Assembly (NCBI GenBank): GCA_963750015.1
Contig: CAVVPU010000053.1
Span: 5,872-69,871, forward strand
DNA from: CAVVNC01 sp963750015
GTDB taxonomy: Bacteria; Desulfobacterota; Syntrophorhabdia; Syntrophorhabdales; WCHB1-27
Direction: 5' to 3'
Length of the DNA: 64,000 nucleotides
A program made the translations under genes and the position numbers. Under the pieces are notes generated by a model. That model ran no database searches, was not told the origin of the DNA, and saw nothing but the letters and a program-made list of their open reading frames with translations. Positions 22,901-31,629 of the stretch are shown one piece after another (within the stretch, counting starts at the first letter, position 1; each line of letters begins with the position of its first letter).

Positions 22901-22922
22901 AACCATACTAAAGGAGTTTCCT

Positions 22923-23579
22923 ATGGCAAAAACTTTGGCAGCGGCCGTTCTCGTCCTCATGTTGTGCGCGTTCGGCACGGCACACGCAGACCTCGTAACC
23001 AATGGAACTTTTACCTCCGACGGGGTAGATCTTGGCGGTTTCATCACCGTGGCGCCAAGCTCCTCCACTCAAATTCCCGGTTGGACGGTTACTCAAAACA
23101 CCGTTGACTGGATCGGTAGCTACTGGACGACTCCCGTGGGCAATAGTATCGATCTCGACGGGACCCCGGGGTTTGGAGGAATAAGCCAGACCCTCGGCAG
23201 CCTGACCGCAGGACAGCAGTACCAGCTCAGCTTCTCCCTCTCGGGCAACCCGCAAGGCGGACCCGAAATAAAGGACGTTCAGGTCTCGGCTGGAAATGCG
23301 ACTCAGGATTTCTACTTCAATCTCAACGGGAACACCAGTACGTCTGCGATGACTTGGGTCCAGGAAACCCTGACCTTCACGGCGGGAAGTGACACTGTCC
23401 TGTCCTTTACCAGTAACGATGGCAGCCAGTCACCCGCCTCATACGACAGCAATATCGGGCTGTGTGGGCCCGTCATCGCCAACGTCTCCGTTGCACCGGT
23501 TCCCCTGCCCGCAGCCTTTCTGCTTTTCGGTCCGGGGCTTGCGGCGGTCATGGGCCTGAGAAAAAGAATCAAGGCGTAG
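22923..23579 (+). CDS. Secreted protein with choice-of-anchor-C/DUF642-like domain and PEP-CTERM-like tail
   Basis: A 218-residue exported protein. The signal peptide is MAKTLAAAVLVLMLCAFGTAHAD. A beta-rich domain follows, with LVTNGTF, IPGWTVTQNTVDWIGSYW and SIDLDGTPGFGGISQTL. This is the choice-of-anchor C / DUF642 pattern, often carbohydrate-related. The tail VPLPAAFLLFGPG, a hydrophobic helix and RKRIKA form a PEP-CTERM-type sorting signal for an exosortase, which is not in this window. AAGGAG precedes ATG 22923. The c-di-GMP riboswitch in the leader links it to attached or biofilm life. Confidence 0.85.
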   Translation: MAKTLAAAVLVLMLCAFGTAHADLVTNGTFTSDGVDLGGFITVAPSSSTQIPGWTVTQNTVDWIGSYWTTPVGNSIDLDGTPGFGGISQTLGSLTAGQQYQLSFSLSGNPQGGPEIKDVQVSAGNATQDFYFNLNGNTSTSAMTWVQETLTFTAGSDTVLSFTSNDGSQSPASYDSNIGLCGPVIANVSVAPVPLPAAFLLFGPGLAAVMGLRKRIKA

Positions 23580-23598
23580 AAGAAGAACGACTTATCGA

Positions 23599-23630
23599 AA
23601 AGGCAGGGTCTTTGCGGGCCCTGCCTTTCT
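23599..23630 (+). terminator. Intrinsic terminator after the first PEP-CTERM gene
   Basis: AAAGGCAGGG and CCCTGCCTTT form a 10-bp stem around a 10-nt loop, followed by CTTG. It lies about 20 bp after the stop codon. Confidence 0.75.
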
Positions 23631-23692
23631 TGTGCGCGGATTTCGTACGCCAGGCTTCCTTTCCCCTGTCCGTCCCGGTTCGGATGGACCTG

Positions 23693-23932
23693 TTACGCCT
23701 CGATATGGTCCCGGGCGAGCACCCTTCTGATCGAATGGACCGTAGTGTAGAAGATGCCCCCTCCCACGAGGAAAAGGATTATACCTAAGAGAAAAGACGA
23801 AAAGGCAGCCTCCCTCTGGTTCAAACACAAACAAACATAGACATGCCTGAAAAAAAGCGCCCCGAAAACCAGCATACTCGCCGCGACTACCACACGCACT
23901 CCGAACCTCGTCCAATGAAGGACAAATCTCAT
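23693..23932 (-). CDS. Small two-helix membrane protein
   Basis: A 79-residue protein starting at ATG 23932, with AAGGAG six bases upstream. Two hydrophobic segments (VVVAASMLVFGALFF and FSSFLLGIILFLVGGGIFY) are joined by a short loop with Cys (VCLCLNQRE), and the tail RRVLARDHIEA is charged. I do not recognise a family. It begins 33 bp after the galT-like stop on the same strand and is probably cotranscribed with it. Confidence 0.55.
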   Translation of the reverse strand: MRFVLHWTRFGVRVVVAASMLVFGALFFRHVYVCLCLNQREAAFSSFLLGIILFLVGGGIFYTTVHSIRRVLARDHIEA

Positions 23933-23964
23933 GGCAGTCTCCTTAGGCCCTGTGTCCCGGTTCA

Positions 23965-24957
23965 TTATGGTTCTTCCGCCTTCAGCAAGATTGCCGCTTC
24001 TTCCGGAGTGGTGAAAACGGTGTAAAACTGGTCTTCGCGCTTGAACCTGTATGAATTGATATCCCTCGGAAGGATCTCCACATGCCAATGAAAACAATCG
24101 GCCGTACTGACGTTCTCTCCACCGAAGCCATCCCTCGTATTGGGCGAGGTATGAATCGCGACGGAATATGAGGCCGACACCTTCTCGATCCGCTTCATCG
24201 TATCCAGATAGACCTCTGCGAATTCTTCCTGCGTTGCTTTGTCGTCCCACGCTTCAAAGGCGGGTGTGTGGAGGCGGGGCACGATCCAGACTTCGAAGGC
24301 CACCCTCGAGGCAAAAGGACAGAGCACCACGAAGCGGTCGGTGAGTGTCACTATCCGTTTGGCCTGCCGTGTCTCCTGACTCACCACGTCGCATAAAAGG
24401 CACCTTTCCTTGAGCAGGTAGTGGTTCCTGGAGTTGGCGAGCTCCTGGGCGACCTGCTGAGGCACGATCGGTGTGGCAAGCACGTGAGAGTGGGGATGAA
24501 AAATAAAGGAGCCTGTGCCTTCTCCATGGTTCTTCGAGACCAGCACGTACTTGAACCGGTCGTCTCTTTTCAGGTCGAGGATACGCTCCGTATACATGTC
24601 CACCACAAGGGAGACTTCCGAAGGATCGAAGGCGGAAAGAGTCTTCACGTGAGATGCGCTTTCGACGATCAGCTCGTCCGCTCCCAGGTTCCCCATCTTA
24701 TCGTAGAAGCCCTCGGCCCTTTTGTTCTCATCCGCCTCGACCTGAAACACCGGGTTGGCGGCCGAAAAACAGCGCAAGAGCCACCTCCCTTGATGGTCCC
24801 GTATCTCCCTTATCGACGGAGGAGTCATTTCTTCGTTGCCGGGACAAAAAGGGCACAGCCCCGCCGAGTTGGTCTTGGTCTTCTTGAAGTCCACCACCAC
24901 CCAGTTGCCCCTCAAGGGATCTTTTCTAAACTCCGCCATAAAAGAACAATAACTCAT
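23965..24957 (-). CDS. Galactose-1-phosphate uridylyltransferase family protein
   Basis: A 330-residue HIT-superfamily nucleotidyltransferase. An N-terminal zinc-type site CPFCPGNEEMTPP is followed by the active-site strand SFIFHPHSHVLATPIVP and, near the end, DCFHWHVEILPR. Classical GalT has HPHxQ; here the Gln is His, giving HPHSH, which is closer to the HIT triad. The enzyme could therefore be a GalT-like UMP/AMP transferase or phosphorylase rather than a strict GalT. ATG 24957 is used, with MAEFRKD at 24939 as an alternative. No other Leloir gene is adjacent. Confidence 0.72.
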   Translation of the reverse strand: MSYCSFMAEFRKDPLRGNWVVVDFKKTKTNSAGLCPFCPGNEEMTPPSIREIRDHQGRWLLRCFSAANPVFQVEADENKRAEGFYDKMGNLGADELIVESASHVKTLSAFDPSEVSLVVDMYTERILDLKRDDRFKYVLVSKNHGEGTGSFIFHPHSHVLATPIVPQQVAQELANSRNHYLLKERCLLCDVVSQETRQAKRIVTLTDRFVVLCPFASRVAFEVWIVPRLHTPAFEAWDDKATQEEFAEVYLDTMKRIEKVSASYSVAIHTSPNTRDGFGGENVSTADCFHWHVEILPRDINSYRFKREDQFYTVFTTPEEAAILLKAEEP

Positions 24958-25153
24958 GAATCGAGCCTTGTAAAGCTTTACCGCCTGGAAACCCGGGTTT
25001 TTCAGGAAGCGACCGAAAGCTCACGGGAAGAAGCGAATCGGCTATACTCGATAGGAAGGATCCCACCACGGCGCCCGGACAGGGCACCGGGCTTGAGCGC
25101 CGAAGAAGGACAAAACTTTGACAAGGCCCGCCATTCAAGGTTAAAATAGGTTT

Positions 25154-26590
25154 GTGCCATTGAGAATCTATAATTCACTTACAGGAAAAAAAGAAGGCTT
25201 CGTGCCCGTGACCGAGGGCAAGGTACGGCTCTACGTATGCGGAGTCACTGTATACGATCATTCACATATCGGCCATGCCCGGAGCGCCATCGTGTTCGAC
25301 GCCGTTTCGCGCTACCTGCGCTCGATCGGCTTTGACGTGATCTATGTAAGGAACTTTACCGACATCGACGACAAGATCATTAACCGGGCTTCAGCCGAGG
25401 GACGGGATTGGAAAGAGGTAGCGGAGGAGCATATCGCCTCCTTTAGGGAGGATATGGCGAGCCTCGGGGTCCTTCCGCCCACCTTCGAGCCCAAGGCCAC
25501 CGACCACATCGATGACATGATCGCGCTCATAAAGGAGCTCGTCGAAAAGGGATACGCCTACCAACTGGGTGGAAGCGTCTATTTCTCGGTGACCAAAGAT
25601 AAGGCGTACGGCACGCTCTCGGGAAGGACCCTCGACGAGATGATGGCCGGGGTGCGCATAGAGGTGGACGAAAGGAAAAAGGATCCCCTCGATTTCGCTC
25701 TCTGGAAGGAATCGAAACCAGGTGAGCCTGCCTGGGAGAGCCCCTTCGGGAAAGGCCGGCCCGGATGGCATATCGAGTGCTCCACCATGAGCATCAAATA
25801 CCTCGGCAACCCCTTCGACATGCACGGAGGCGGCAAAGACCTCGTCTTTCCCCATCATGAGAACGAGCGGGCCCAGGCCGAGTGTGCCACGGGACGGAAG
25901 TTCGTCAATTATTGGGTCCACAACGGCTTCGTCACCATGGAACGGGAGAAGATGTCGAAGTCCCTCGGCAACTTCCTGCTCATCAAAGACTTTCTCAAGC
26001 GCTATCATCCCGAGGTGCTTCGCCTTTTCTTCCTTTCAGCCCACTACCGTAACCCGATCGACTACACCGACAAAGCCGTGGACAACGCGGATGCGGCTTT
26101 GACCCGGCTTTATACCACTCTGGAGAGGGTCTCTGAAATAAAGGGAATAGACACCGTGTCGCCTCAGGCCAATGAAGAGATCGGGGTCTTGGAGGCGAAG
26201 TTCATTTCTGCCATGGAAGATGATTTCAATACTGCCTTGGCCCTTGCCTCTGTCTTTGACCTCGCCACTGCCATAAACCGCATGCTCGACGAGGGTAACC
26301 GCTCCGTCCTCCCCTTCGTAGTCCGGGGACGGGATCTCGTCGTCTCCCTCTCCCGTCTGCTTGGTCTTCTCTTAGATGACGTCGCCTCTTTCATGAATTT
26401 TCAGGCACGCCATCACCTTGCGGGGGTCGGTCTCGACGAGGCCGCAATCGAAGGGCTCATCAATCGCAGAGCAGAAGCCCGTCAAGGGAAGGATTTCAAG
26501 AAAGCCGACGAGATCAGGGACGAGCTTCTCGAGAAGGGTATTACCCTGCTCGATTCTCCGCAGGGAACCAAATGGAGAGTCAAAAAGTGA
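25154..26590 (+). CDS. cysS: Cysteinyl-tRNA synthetase
   Basis: A 478-residue class I synthetase that charges tRNA-Cys. The HIGH motif is HSHIGHARS and the KMSKS motif is EKMSKSLGNF. The zinc-binding Cys/His set includes LYVCGVTVYD and GWHIECSTMS with HHENERAQAEC. The length is normal. Translation appears to start at GTG 25154. It heads a plus-strand run with a Nudix hydrolase and moeA. Confidence 0.95.
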   Translation: MPLRIYNSLTGKKEGFVPVTEGKVRLYVCGVTVYDHSHIGHARSAIVFDAVSRYLRSIGFDVIYVRNFTDIDDKIINRASAEGRDWKEVAEEHIASFREDMASLGVLPPTFEPKATDHIDDMIALIKELVEKGYAYQLGGSVYFSVTKDKAYGTLSGRTLDEMMAGVRIEVDERKKDPLDFALWKESKPGEPAWESPFGKGRPGWHIECSTMSIKYLGNPFDMHGGGKDLVFPHHENERAQAECATGRKFVNYWVHNGFVTMEREKMSKSLGNFLLIKDFLKRYHPEVLRLFFLSAHYRNPIDYTDKAVDNADAALTRLYTTLERVSEIKGIDTVSPQANEEIGVLEAKFISAMEDDFNTALALASVFDLATAINRMLDEGNRSVLPFVVRGRDLVVSLSRLLGLLLDDVASFMNFQARHHLAGVGLDEAAIEGLINRRAEARQGKDFKKADEIRDELLEKGITLLDSPQGTKWRVKK

Positions 26591-26644
26591 CCCGTCCGGG
26601 CTCCTCCCCGTCCTGCATCACCGCAGACCCCTTCCGATAGGCCT

Positions 26645-27181
26645 ATGCTGGAAAAGTGGGAGCTCCTTAGTTCCAGGGTAGATAAAGACTACGGGATCTT
26701 CAAGGTCAGGGTGGACTCGGCTCGCTCCCCGAGGACCAACAGGGTTAACGAATTCTACACTCTGGAGTCGGGCAAATGGGTCAACGTGATACCCCTCACG
26801 CCGGAAGGCGAGGTAGTCATGATACGCCAGTACCGACACGGCAGCCGCGAGATGAGCCTGGAAATACCGGGCGGCCTCGTCGAGGGGGAAGACCCGCGGT
26901 GCGCAGCTCTGAGAGAGCTGGTCGAAGAGACGGGCTATGAGGGAAGCCGGGTAACTTTTCTCGGCAAAGTGAGCCCCAACCCTGCCCTATTTAATAACCT
27001 CTGCTACACCTACCTGGTCGAAGACGCGAGAAGGACGCAGGGTCTGAACCTGGATGAAGGTGAGGACATAGAGGTCGATCTCATCCCCCTGGCCCGCATT
27101 CCGTCCCTCATCAGCGAGGGCAGGATAAACCACGCCCTCGTCATCGCCGCCTTTTACTTCTACTTGAACAGGAAGCCTTGA
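26645..27181 (+). CDS. Nudix hydrolase, ADP-ribose pyrophosphatase-like
   Basis: A 178-residue protein with a complete Nudix box, GGLVEGEDPRCAALRELVEE followed by TGY. The preceding IRQYRHGSREMSLEIPGG is typical of ADP-sugar pyrophosphatases. It would hydrolyse ADP-ribose or similar nucleoside diphosphate derivatives with Mg. It sits 54 bp after cysS and 8 bp before moeA. Confidence 0.85.
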   Translation: MLEKWELLSSRVDKDYGIFKVRVDSARSPRTNRVNEFYTLESGKWVNVIPLTPEGEVVMIRQYRHGSREMSLEIPGGLVEGEDPRCAALRELVEETGYEGSRVTFLGKVSPNPALFNNLCYTYLVEDARRTQGLNLDEGEDIEVDLIPLARIPSLISEGRINHALVIAAFYFYLNRKP

Positions 27182-27189
27182 GGTAGTCC

Positions 27190-28302
27190 TTGACGACCTT
27201 CTCCGATATCCTCGACGTTATCGACAGCCACGTTCATTTGGGCTCCACGGAAACGATTCCCCTCGCCGCCGCTTACGACCGGGTTCTGGCAAGGTCGATC
27301 TCCTCCAGCAAGGCCGTGCCGCCCTTCGACGTGTCGGCCCTCGACGGATACGCTCTCAAAGGCGCGGGCACGCAATTTACTCTAAAGGGTCTCCTTTCTC
27401 CCTTTTCCGCCGTTCCTTCCCGCATGAGGGCGAAAGAGGCGTTCTTCGTGCCCACCGGAGGCCGCTTTCCACTGGGCGCGCGGTTTGTCATGAGGGAGCA
27501 TGTAGTCGAGTCCGGGGACCTGGTAGAGGCAGAGACCGGCCTCGACGAAAGGCGAATCGTGAAGAAGGGGGATTGGCTCGCACGAGGAAAGGTTGTCATG
27601 AAACGCGGCGACCGGTTCACTCCCGAGACCATGGCGCTGGCTGCCCTCGCCGGGACGCGCGTCATTCACGTATACGGCCGGCCGTCAGTCGCCCTCATCG
27701 CCACGGGAAGCGAGCTGAAAAGCGGACTCATGGCCGACTCCAACGGCTTTCTGCTCGCAGGGCTGGTTCAGAGGGATGGCGGCGAAGTGGCCGGCATCTA
27801 CACGGCGGACGACGAGATCGGTGAGATCTCCAGGATCGTGGAAGATGCACGGGGGGCTGATCTACTGATCCTCACGGGAGGAACATCCCAAGGGAAAAAG
27901 GACCTCACCAGAGAGGCGATGCGTCGCTGCGGTGCTCGCATCCTTCTCGACGCCCCACCCGTGATACCGGGAAAGACCATGGCCTTCGGCAGAAAAGGAT
28001 CGACCCCCTTCTTCATCCTACCGGGTAATCCCAAGGCGATCCGCACCTTGTACGAAGTCTTCGTGAAGAGATGCCTCCACATTATAGCCGGGCGAGAGCC
28101 GCTGAGGAAGGAACAAAAGGTTCCCCTGCCCGAGGCGTTCAGGAAAGCCGAGGGGGTCATCTCCCTGGTCCCGGTGCTTCTCGAACACCGGGAGGAAGCC
28201 ATAGCCCGCATGTATCCCGCAGAGCCGAACGGGTTCATCGTGCTCGAAGGGAAGCAGGACCTAATCCCCGCGGGGACGTTGGTGAAGGTGCTGGAGCCCT
28301 GA
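27190..28302 (+). CDS. moeA: Molybdopterin molybdenumtransferase (MoeA-like)
   Basis: A 370-residue protein with the MoeA domains. Domain I has DRVLARSISSSKAVPPFDVSALDGYAL, and the molybdopterin-binding domain has ALIATGSEL and LILTGGTSQGKKDLT. A C-terminal domain IV follows (PAEPNGFIVLEGKQDL). MoeA inserts molybdate into the activated pterin. The protein is slightly shorter than E. coli MoeA and the usual GGVSVG loop reads GGTSQG, so a divergent paralogue is possible. It starts at TTG 27190 after GAGGTAG. Confidence 0.82.
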   Translation: MTTFSDILDVIDSHVHLGSTETIPLAAAYDRVLARSISSSKAVPPFDVSALDGYALKGAGTQFTLKGLLSPFSAVPSRMRAKEAFFVPTGGRFPLGARFVMREHVVESGDLVEAETGLDERRIVKKGDWLARGKVVMKRGDRFTPETMALAALAGTRVIHVYGRPSVALIATGSELKSGLMADSNGFLLAGLVQRDGGEVAGIYTADDEIGEISRIVEDARGADLLILTGGTSQGKKDLTREAMRRCGARILLDAPPVIPGKTMAFGRKGSTPFFILPGNPKAIRTLYEVFVKRCLHIIAGREPLRKEQKVPLPEAFRKAEGVISLVPVLLEHREEAIARMYPAEPNGFIVLEGKQDLIPAGTLVKVLEP

Positions 28303-28328
28303 GGACCTTTTTGTCATAGGTCCTATCG

Positions 28329-28348
28329 GTCCTATAAGACCTATTCTT
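28329..28348. repeat. 20-mer shared with 798-817
   Basis: GTCCTATAAGACCTATTCTT, identical to the stretch upstream of the first repeat block. It follows moeA, and with the flanking CATAGGTCCTATCGG it forms a run of related CCTAT units. Confidence 0.5.
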
Positions 28349-28453
28349 CTCCGTTGAAAAAACTGCCCGACGATAGGTTGCACAGTACCAAGTCGCGGCC
28401 AGACCCCATTGTCCGTCCTCCGGCCCGAACAGGCCTCATCTTGCCGGCGGCCC

Positions 28454-29182
28454 CTATCGCAGGGATACGGAACCCTTGATGGGAAGGTGATCCGAGGCGA
28501 TGCGGGCTAGGCTGCTCCGATGAACCAGGGAGTGCACGAAGGCGTCCTCCGGCCATACGAAGATCCGATCGAGGGGAAGCACGGGGAGCCTCGACGGGAA
28601 TGTGGGCAGCGAAGGTGATGTGTTGAAGGAGGCGCGCAGACAGGAGAGGGCCCTTGCCCGCGGGATCCATTCATTCATGTCGCCGAGCAGGATGGTCGGG
28701 CAGAGAAGTTCCTTCTCTCCGATAATGTCGAGGAGATTCATAACCTGCTTCTTTCGCTCTACCCTTCCAAGGCCGAGGTGGGCCACAATCACACGGACCC
28801 TCTTGCCGTGGCAGAGAAGGTCCACGTCCAGGGCGCCCCTGGGCCATTTCCCGGGAAGGCTCAGATCGATCTGGCGGGACGAGCAGACGTCGAAGCGGGT
28901 GAGCAGGGCGTTTCCGAAGCGGCGATGCCCCTTGAGCACGGTAGGGCCGGCTATCGCCTTCAGGCCGGACAAACGGGCCAGGTTCTCTATCTGATGCGCC
29001 CCATCCAGAGATACGGTGGAGAGGGCGACCTCCTGCAGGCCCAGGATGTCGACACGAAGCTCCCTGATCACCCTGGCGATCCGCTCCGGGTGATGGAGCC
29101 CGTCGAGTCCGACGCAACGATGAACGTTATAGGATGCGACATGGAGTAGATCGGTAACACTCTTGTCTTGATTTCTTTTCAT
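28454..29182 (-). CDS. Endonuclease/exonuclease/phosphatase family protein
   Basis: A 242-residue EEP-fold hydrolase. Motifs in order are ASYNVHRCVG, ILGLQEVALS (catalytic Glu), FGNALLTR, TILLGDMNEW (Asp/Asn pair), LPLDRIFV and IASDHLPI (catalytic Asp-His). These make a complete metal-dependent phosphodiesterase site. The substrate may be nucleic acid, a phospholipid or a phosphoinositide-like headgroup. There is no signal peptide. It ends about 150 bp from moeA, in convergent orientation. Confidence 0.85.
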   Translation of the reverse strand: MKRNQDKSVTDLLHVASYNVHRCVGLDGLHHPERIARVIRELRVDILGLQEVALSTVSLDGAHQIENLARLSGLKAIAGPTVLKGHRRFGNALLTRFDVCSSRQIDLSLPGKWPRGALDVDLLCHGKRVRVIVAHLGLGRVERKKQVMNLLDIIGEKELLCPTILLGDMNEWIPRARALSCLRASFNTSPSLPTFPSRLPVLPLDRIFVWPEDAFVHSLVHRSSLARIASDHLPIKGSVSLR

Positions 29183-29192
29183 TGCCTCGTAC

Positions 29193-29360
29193 CTATTCCT
29201 GCCTTAAGCTTTCCGACAACGGGACACCGACCGCTTCCAGTGCTCTTCCGCGCACACACCCCATGATGGCAGGGCATTGGAAGAGTGATGACAAGCGCAC
29301 CCGGGAATAGCCCGATGCCCTGTCGATCCGGAAATCGTTAGTGTCCTTAAGTTTATCCAT
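29193..29360 (-). CDS. Possible small protein upstream of the EEP gene
   Basis: A 55-codon frame (MDKLKDTNDFRIDRASGYS...) ending 11 bp before the EEP start, so it could be cotranscribed. It lacks a strong ribosome site and shows no known motif. It is included only as a candidate. Confidence 0.25.
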   Translation of the reverse strand: MDKLKDTNDFRIDRASGYSRVRLSSLFQCPAIMGCVRGRALEAVGVPLSESLRQE

Positions 29361-29449
29361 TGTGAGTTGACCAGGTTGAGGATAAACATCGTAGTTCCGG
29401 GAAGTTATAATAACACAGAAAGGCGGGGACGTACAATGGGGGGTGGGAG

Positions 29450-29490
29450 CAGGGCACAGGCAAAGGCAAGGCGCGGCAAGGGCAAGGCAT
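29450..29490. repeat. GGCAAAGG/GGCAAGG tandem tract
   Basis: Degenerate version of the CTTTGC tract, on the same side of R2 copy C as in the other copies. Confidence 0.5.
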
Positions 29491-29513
29491 CTAAGGACCA
29501 TTGCCCGTTGAGC

Positions 29514-29712
29514 GCGTATGGCACCCGATCCTCTCGCACATCAGGCTCCGCTCCCGACCACCGTAAGCTCCACTTGAGCTTGATGTGCATGGTGGCGTCC
29601 GAGCTAAAAGCAGTTCGAGCATGACACATCATCCTTCGGACCGCTCAAGCTCCGCTAACGCTGGTTAACGGTCGCTTAAGCAATATGTGCGAGAGGATCG
29701 GGTGCCATACGC
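29514..29712 (-). mobile_element. MITE-like element R2, copy C
   Basis: A 199-bp copy with 27-bp terminal inverted repeats at 29514-29540 and 29686-29712. The variant bases CCCGATCC/GGATCGGG changed on both ends together. It is inverted relative to copies A and D. It is followed by the conserved flank TTATGGGACTGCCAGGGGG and the hairpin GGCGGCCCGTAAGGCCGCC near 29790. Confidence 0.75.
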
Positions 29713-29829
29713 TTATGGGACTGCCAGGGGGAAAATGCCTGTGCGCTGAAAAGAAGAAAGGGAATGGAGGGAATGTAACGGGCGGCCCGTAAGGCCGCCG
29801 GGCGATGGGCCACGGCATATCCACCCGGC

Positions 29830-30264
29830 CACTACAGTGGTGTCTAGTTCAGGTTCAGGAAAATCCAGGCCCTTGGGGTGTAATCTTCAAGGTCTGACCG
29901 ACGAAAATGTTGGGGGCCCCTTCCTGCAGTGGTTATGTTCCACTATTCGCTTGCAAGCATCGATTGCAGGTGGTAATCAGTGGTTATTGAACGGCCATTT
30001 ATGGCGACAAGAAGAGACGGTGATGCAGTCTTCATCATACAAAAAGCTACAATAGATTGGAGCGGCCATACAAGTTGTTGTGTATACTCAATTATTTGTG
30101 CATAAAGGAAAGATGATGCGAGAATCGGCTTACATCCACGGAACCCACCCCGAAGAGATACCCGTGAAAGCCTCCTCTTTCCGTGCTTATACTATATACG
30201 AACATGCGAACGTAACCCACCATCTGCCCACCTGCCTGCGCGGCACCTTCTACTCATGACCTCT
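29830..30264. other. AT-richer intergenic stretch, no gene seen
   Basis: Between the R2-C block and the decayed sensory cluster. It has lower GC than the surroundings, no long frame and no tRNA. It may be residue of deleted genes. Confidence 0.4.
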
Positions 30265-30277
30265 CGTGGGGGGGAGA

Positions 30278-30770
30278 ATGGATAGCAAGGATAGTATAGA
30301 GTTCCTGAATGGATCGCAGAGCCCGGGATATTCCTCTTTCCGGTGCGGACGCCTTACTATCCTGTACGGAATATTCATTCTGCTCGGGTCATGCCTGATC
30401 TGTCCTCACAGTCACCTCCTTTTCCATAACATTTTAGAAATGTTCAGCTTTTTGATAGCGTTTTGCATATTTGTGATCGCCTGGAACTCAAGACGGTTTC
30501 TCGATAGCATCTTGTCCCCTTTTCATCGGCATTGCTTTTCTGTGTGCGGGATTCATTGATATAGTTCGCACACCTGCTTACAGAGGAATGGGCGTGCTCC
30601 GTGGATATGACCCTAATTTACCTACCTAGCGCCAATGAGTCTGAAGGGACCGGCATGGGGCTGGCCAATGTCCGCCGGATCATCAGCCGACTCGGCGGCA
30701 GAACCCGGGCGGAGGGCGAAGTCAATCAGGGCGCGACGTCTTACTTTTCACTGCCTCAAACGAGGCCAGG
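30278..30770 (+). pseudogene. Remnant of a MASE3-type sensor histidine kinase
   Basis: The first frame carries a MASE3-like start: LLFHNILEMFSFLIAFCIFVIAWNSRRFLD (30 residues, described by its ends LLFHN and RRFLD). After a shift near 30515 the next frame continues it as FIGIAFLCAGFIDIVRTPAYRGMGVLRGYDPNLPT up to a TAG at 30627-30629. Directly after this, GTGMGLANVRRIISRLGGRT is the end of a HATPase domain. The whole middle (rest of MASE3, dimerisation domain, most of the ATPase) is missing. It is a deleted and frameshifted kinase whose tail resembles the kinase ending at 33857. Confidence 0.75.
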
Positions 30771-30968
30771 GACTCGAACACGGGGACTCTATTGGGTCAG
30801 GGGGTTTGAAGGCTTTGGATGTCTTTTGCGATGGGGACTAGTTCGGAAAGAAAAGAGTTGGCGAATACCATTGAAATCCAGAAATCCGACACAGAACGGG
30901 GACGGGGACCGGCTTCCTGCACGCCTAAACGAGAAAAGAATCGAGACTCATTTCAAGGGAGGTTTGTC

Positions 30969-31566
30969 ATGAATGAATCGAGTAAAGAAATCGAAATGGG
31001 ATTCACGAAAGGCTTTTTTCCTGAACACGGCGACATCTGTCTGATCTATGAGAATGATGAGCAGCGCCGAAGGATCGTTTCAGAATACATGGCAGCCGGC
31101 ATTAGACAGGGAGAACTGGTTCGGTATTTCGCGGACTCGACAACACCCGAAAAGATTCGTTCGTGGCTCCTGGAAATAGGGGTGGCGCTCCCGGAAGCCG
31201 AGCAAAATGGCGCTTTCACCATATCGAGAGCTGAAAGCGTCTACTGCCGAAGGAGAGTTCGAACTCAGGTAATGATAGACGGGACGGAACACCGATACGG
31301 CCAGGCCAAGGAGGCCGGTTATAGCGGCGTTCGCAGTTGTGGTGAGATGACCTGGGTGTTCAGAGGTATTCCCGGTTCCGACCGCTGGCTGGAGTATGAA
31401 GCTTTGCTTAACACCGTCACCGCCAAACTTTCCCCATACGGGGATGTGCCAATACGACGCCCGCTGACAGAGACACGCTGTTGAATGTGTCAGGTGATCT
31501 TATATAGCAAGGGCAGGTTGTAGGAATCCTTACTACACAAGGCCGGAGGAGTATCTGGCAAGCTAA
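30969..31566 (+). pseudogene. MEDS-domain sensory protein, frameshifted
   Basis: An intact frame to 31484 gives GFFPEHGDICLIYENDEQRR, ELVRYFADSTTPEKIRSWL and GEMTWVFRGIPGSDRWLEYE, the MEDS (DcmR-type sensory) domain. The natural C-terminus appears afterwards in other frames as CQYDAR, DRDTLLNV and NPYYTRPEEYLAS, separated by small indels and ending in TAA 31564-31566. Two or more shifts make real decay likely. MEDS domains sense hydrocarbon-type ligands in regulators and kinases. Confidence 0.75.
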
Positions 31567-31629
31567 GATAAAAGGAACGGGAGAAGAATATAGGACCTCC
31601 ATGGGGAGCGACACGAGTGAGAGAGGCGG

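Noticed and set aside
24421..25149. Long plus-strand frame opposite the GalT-like gene
   Set aside because: It is the antisense shadow of a gene with clear motifs; same for long frames opposite trpB2, nrdD, clpB, serS and rpoD.
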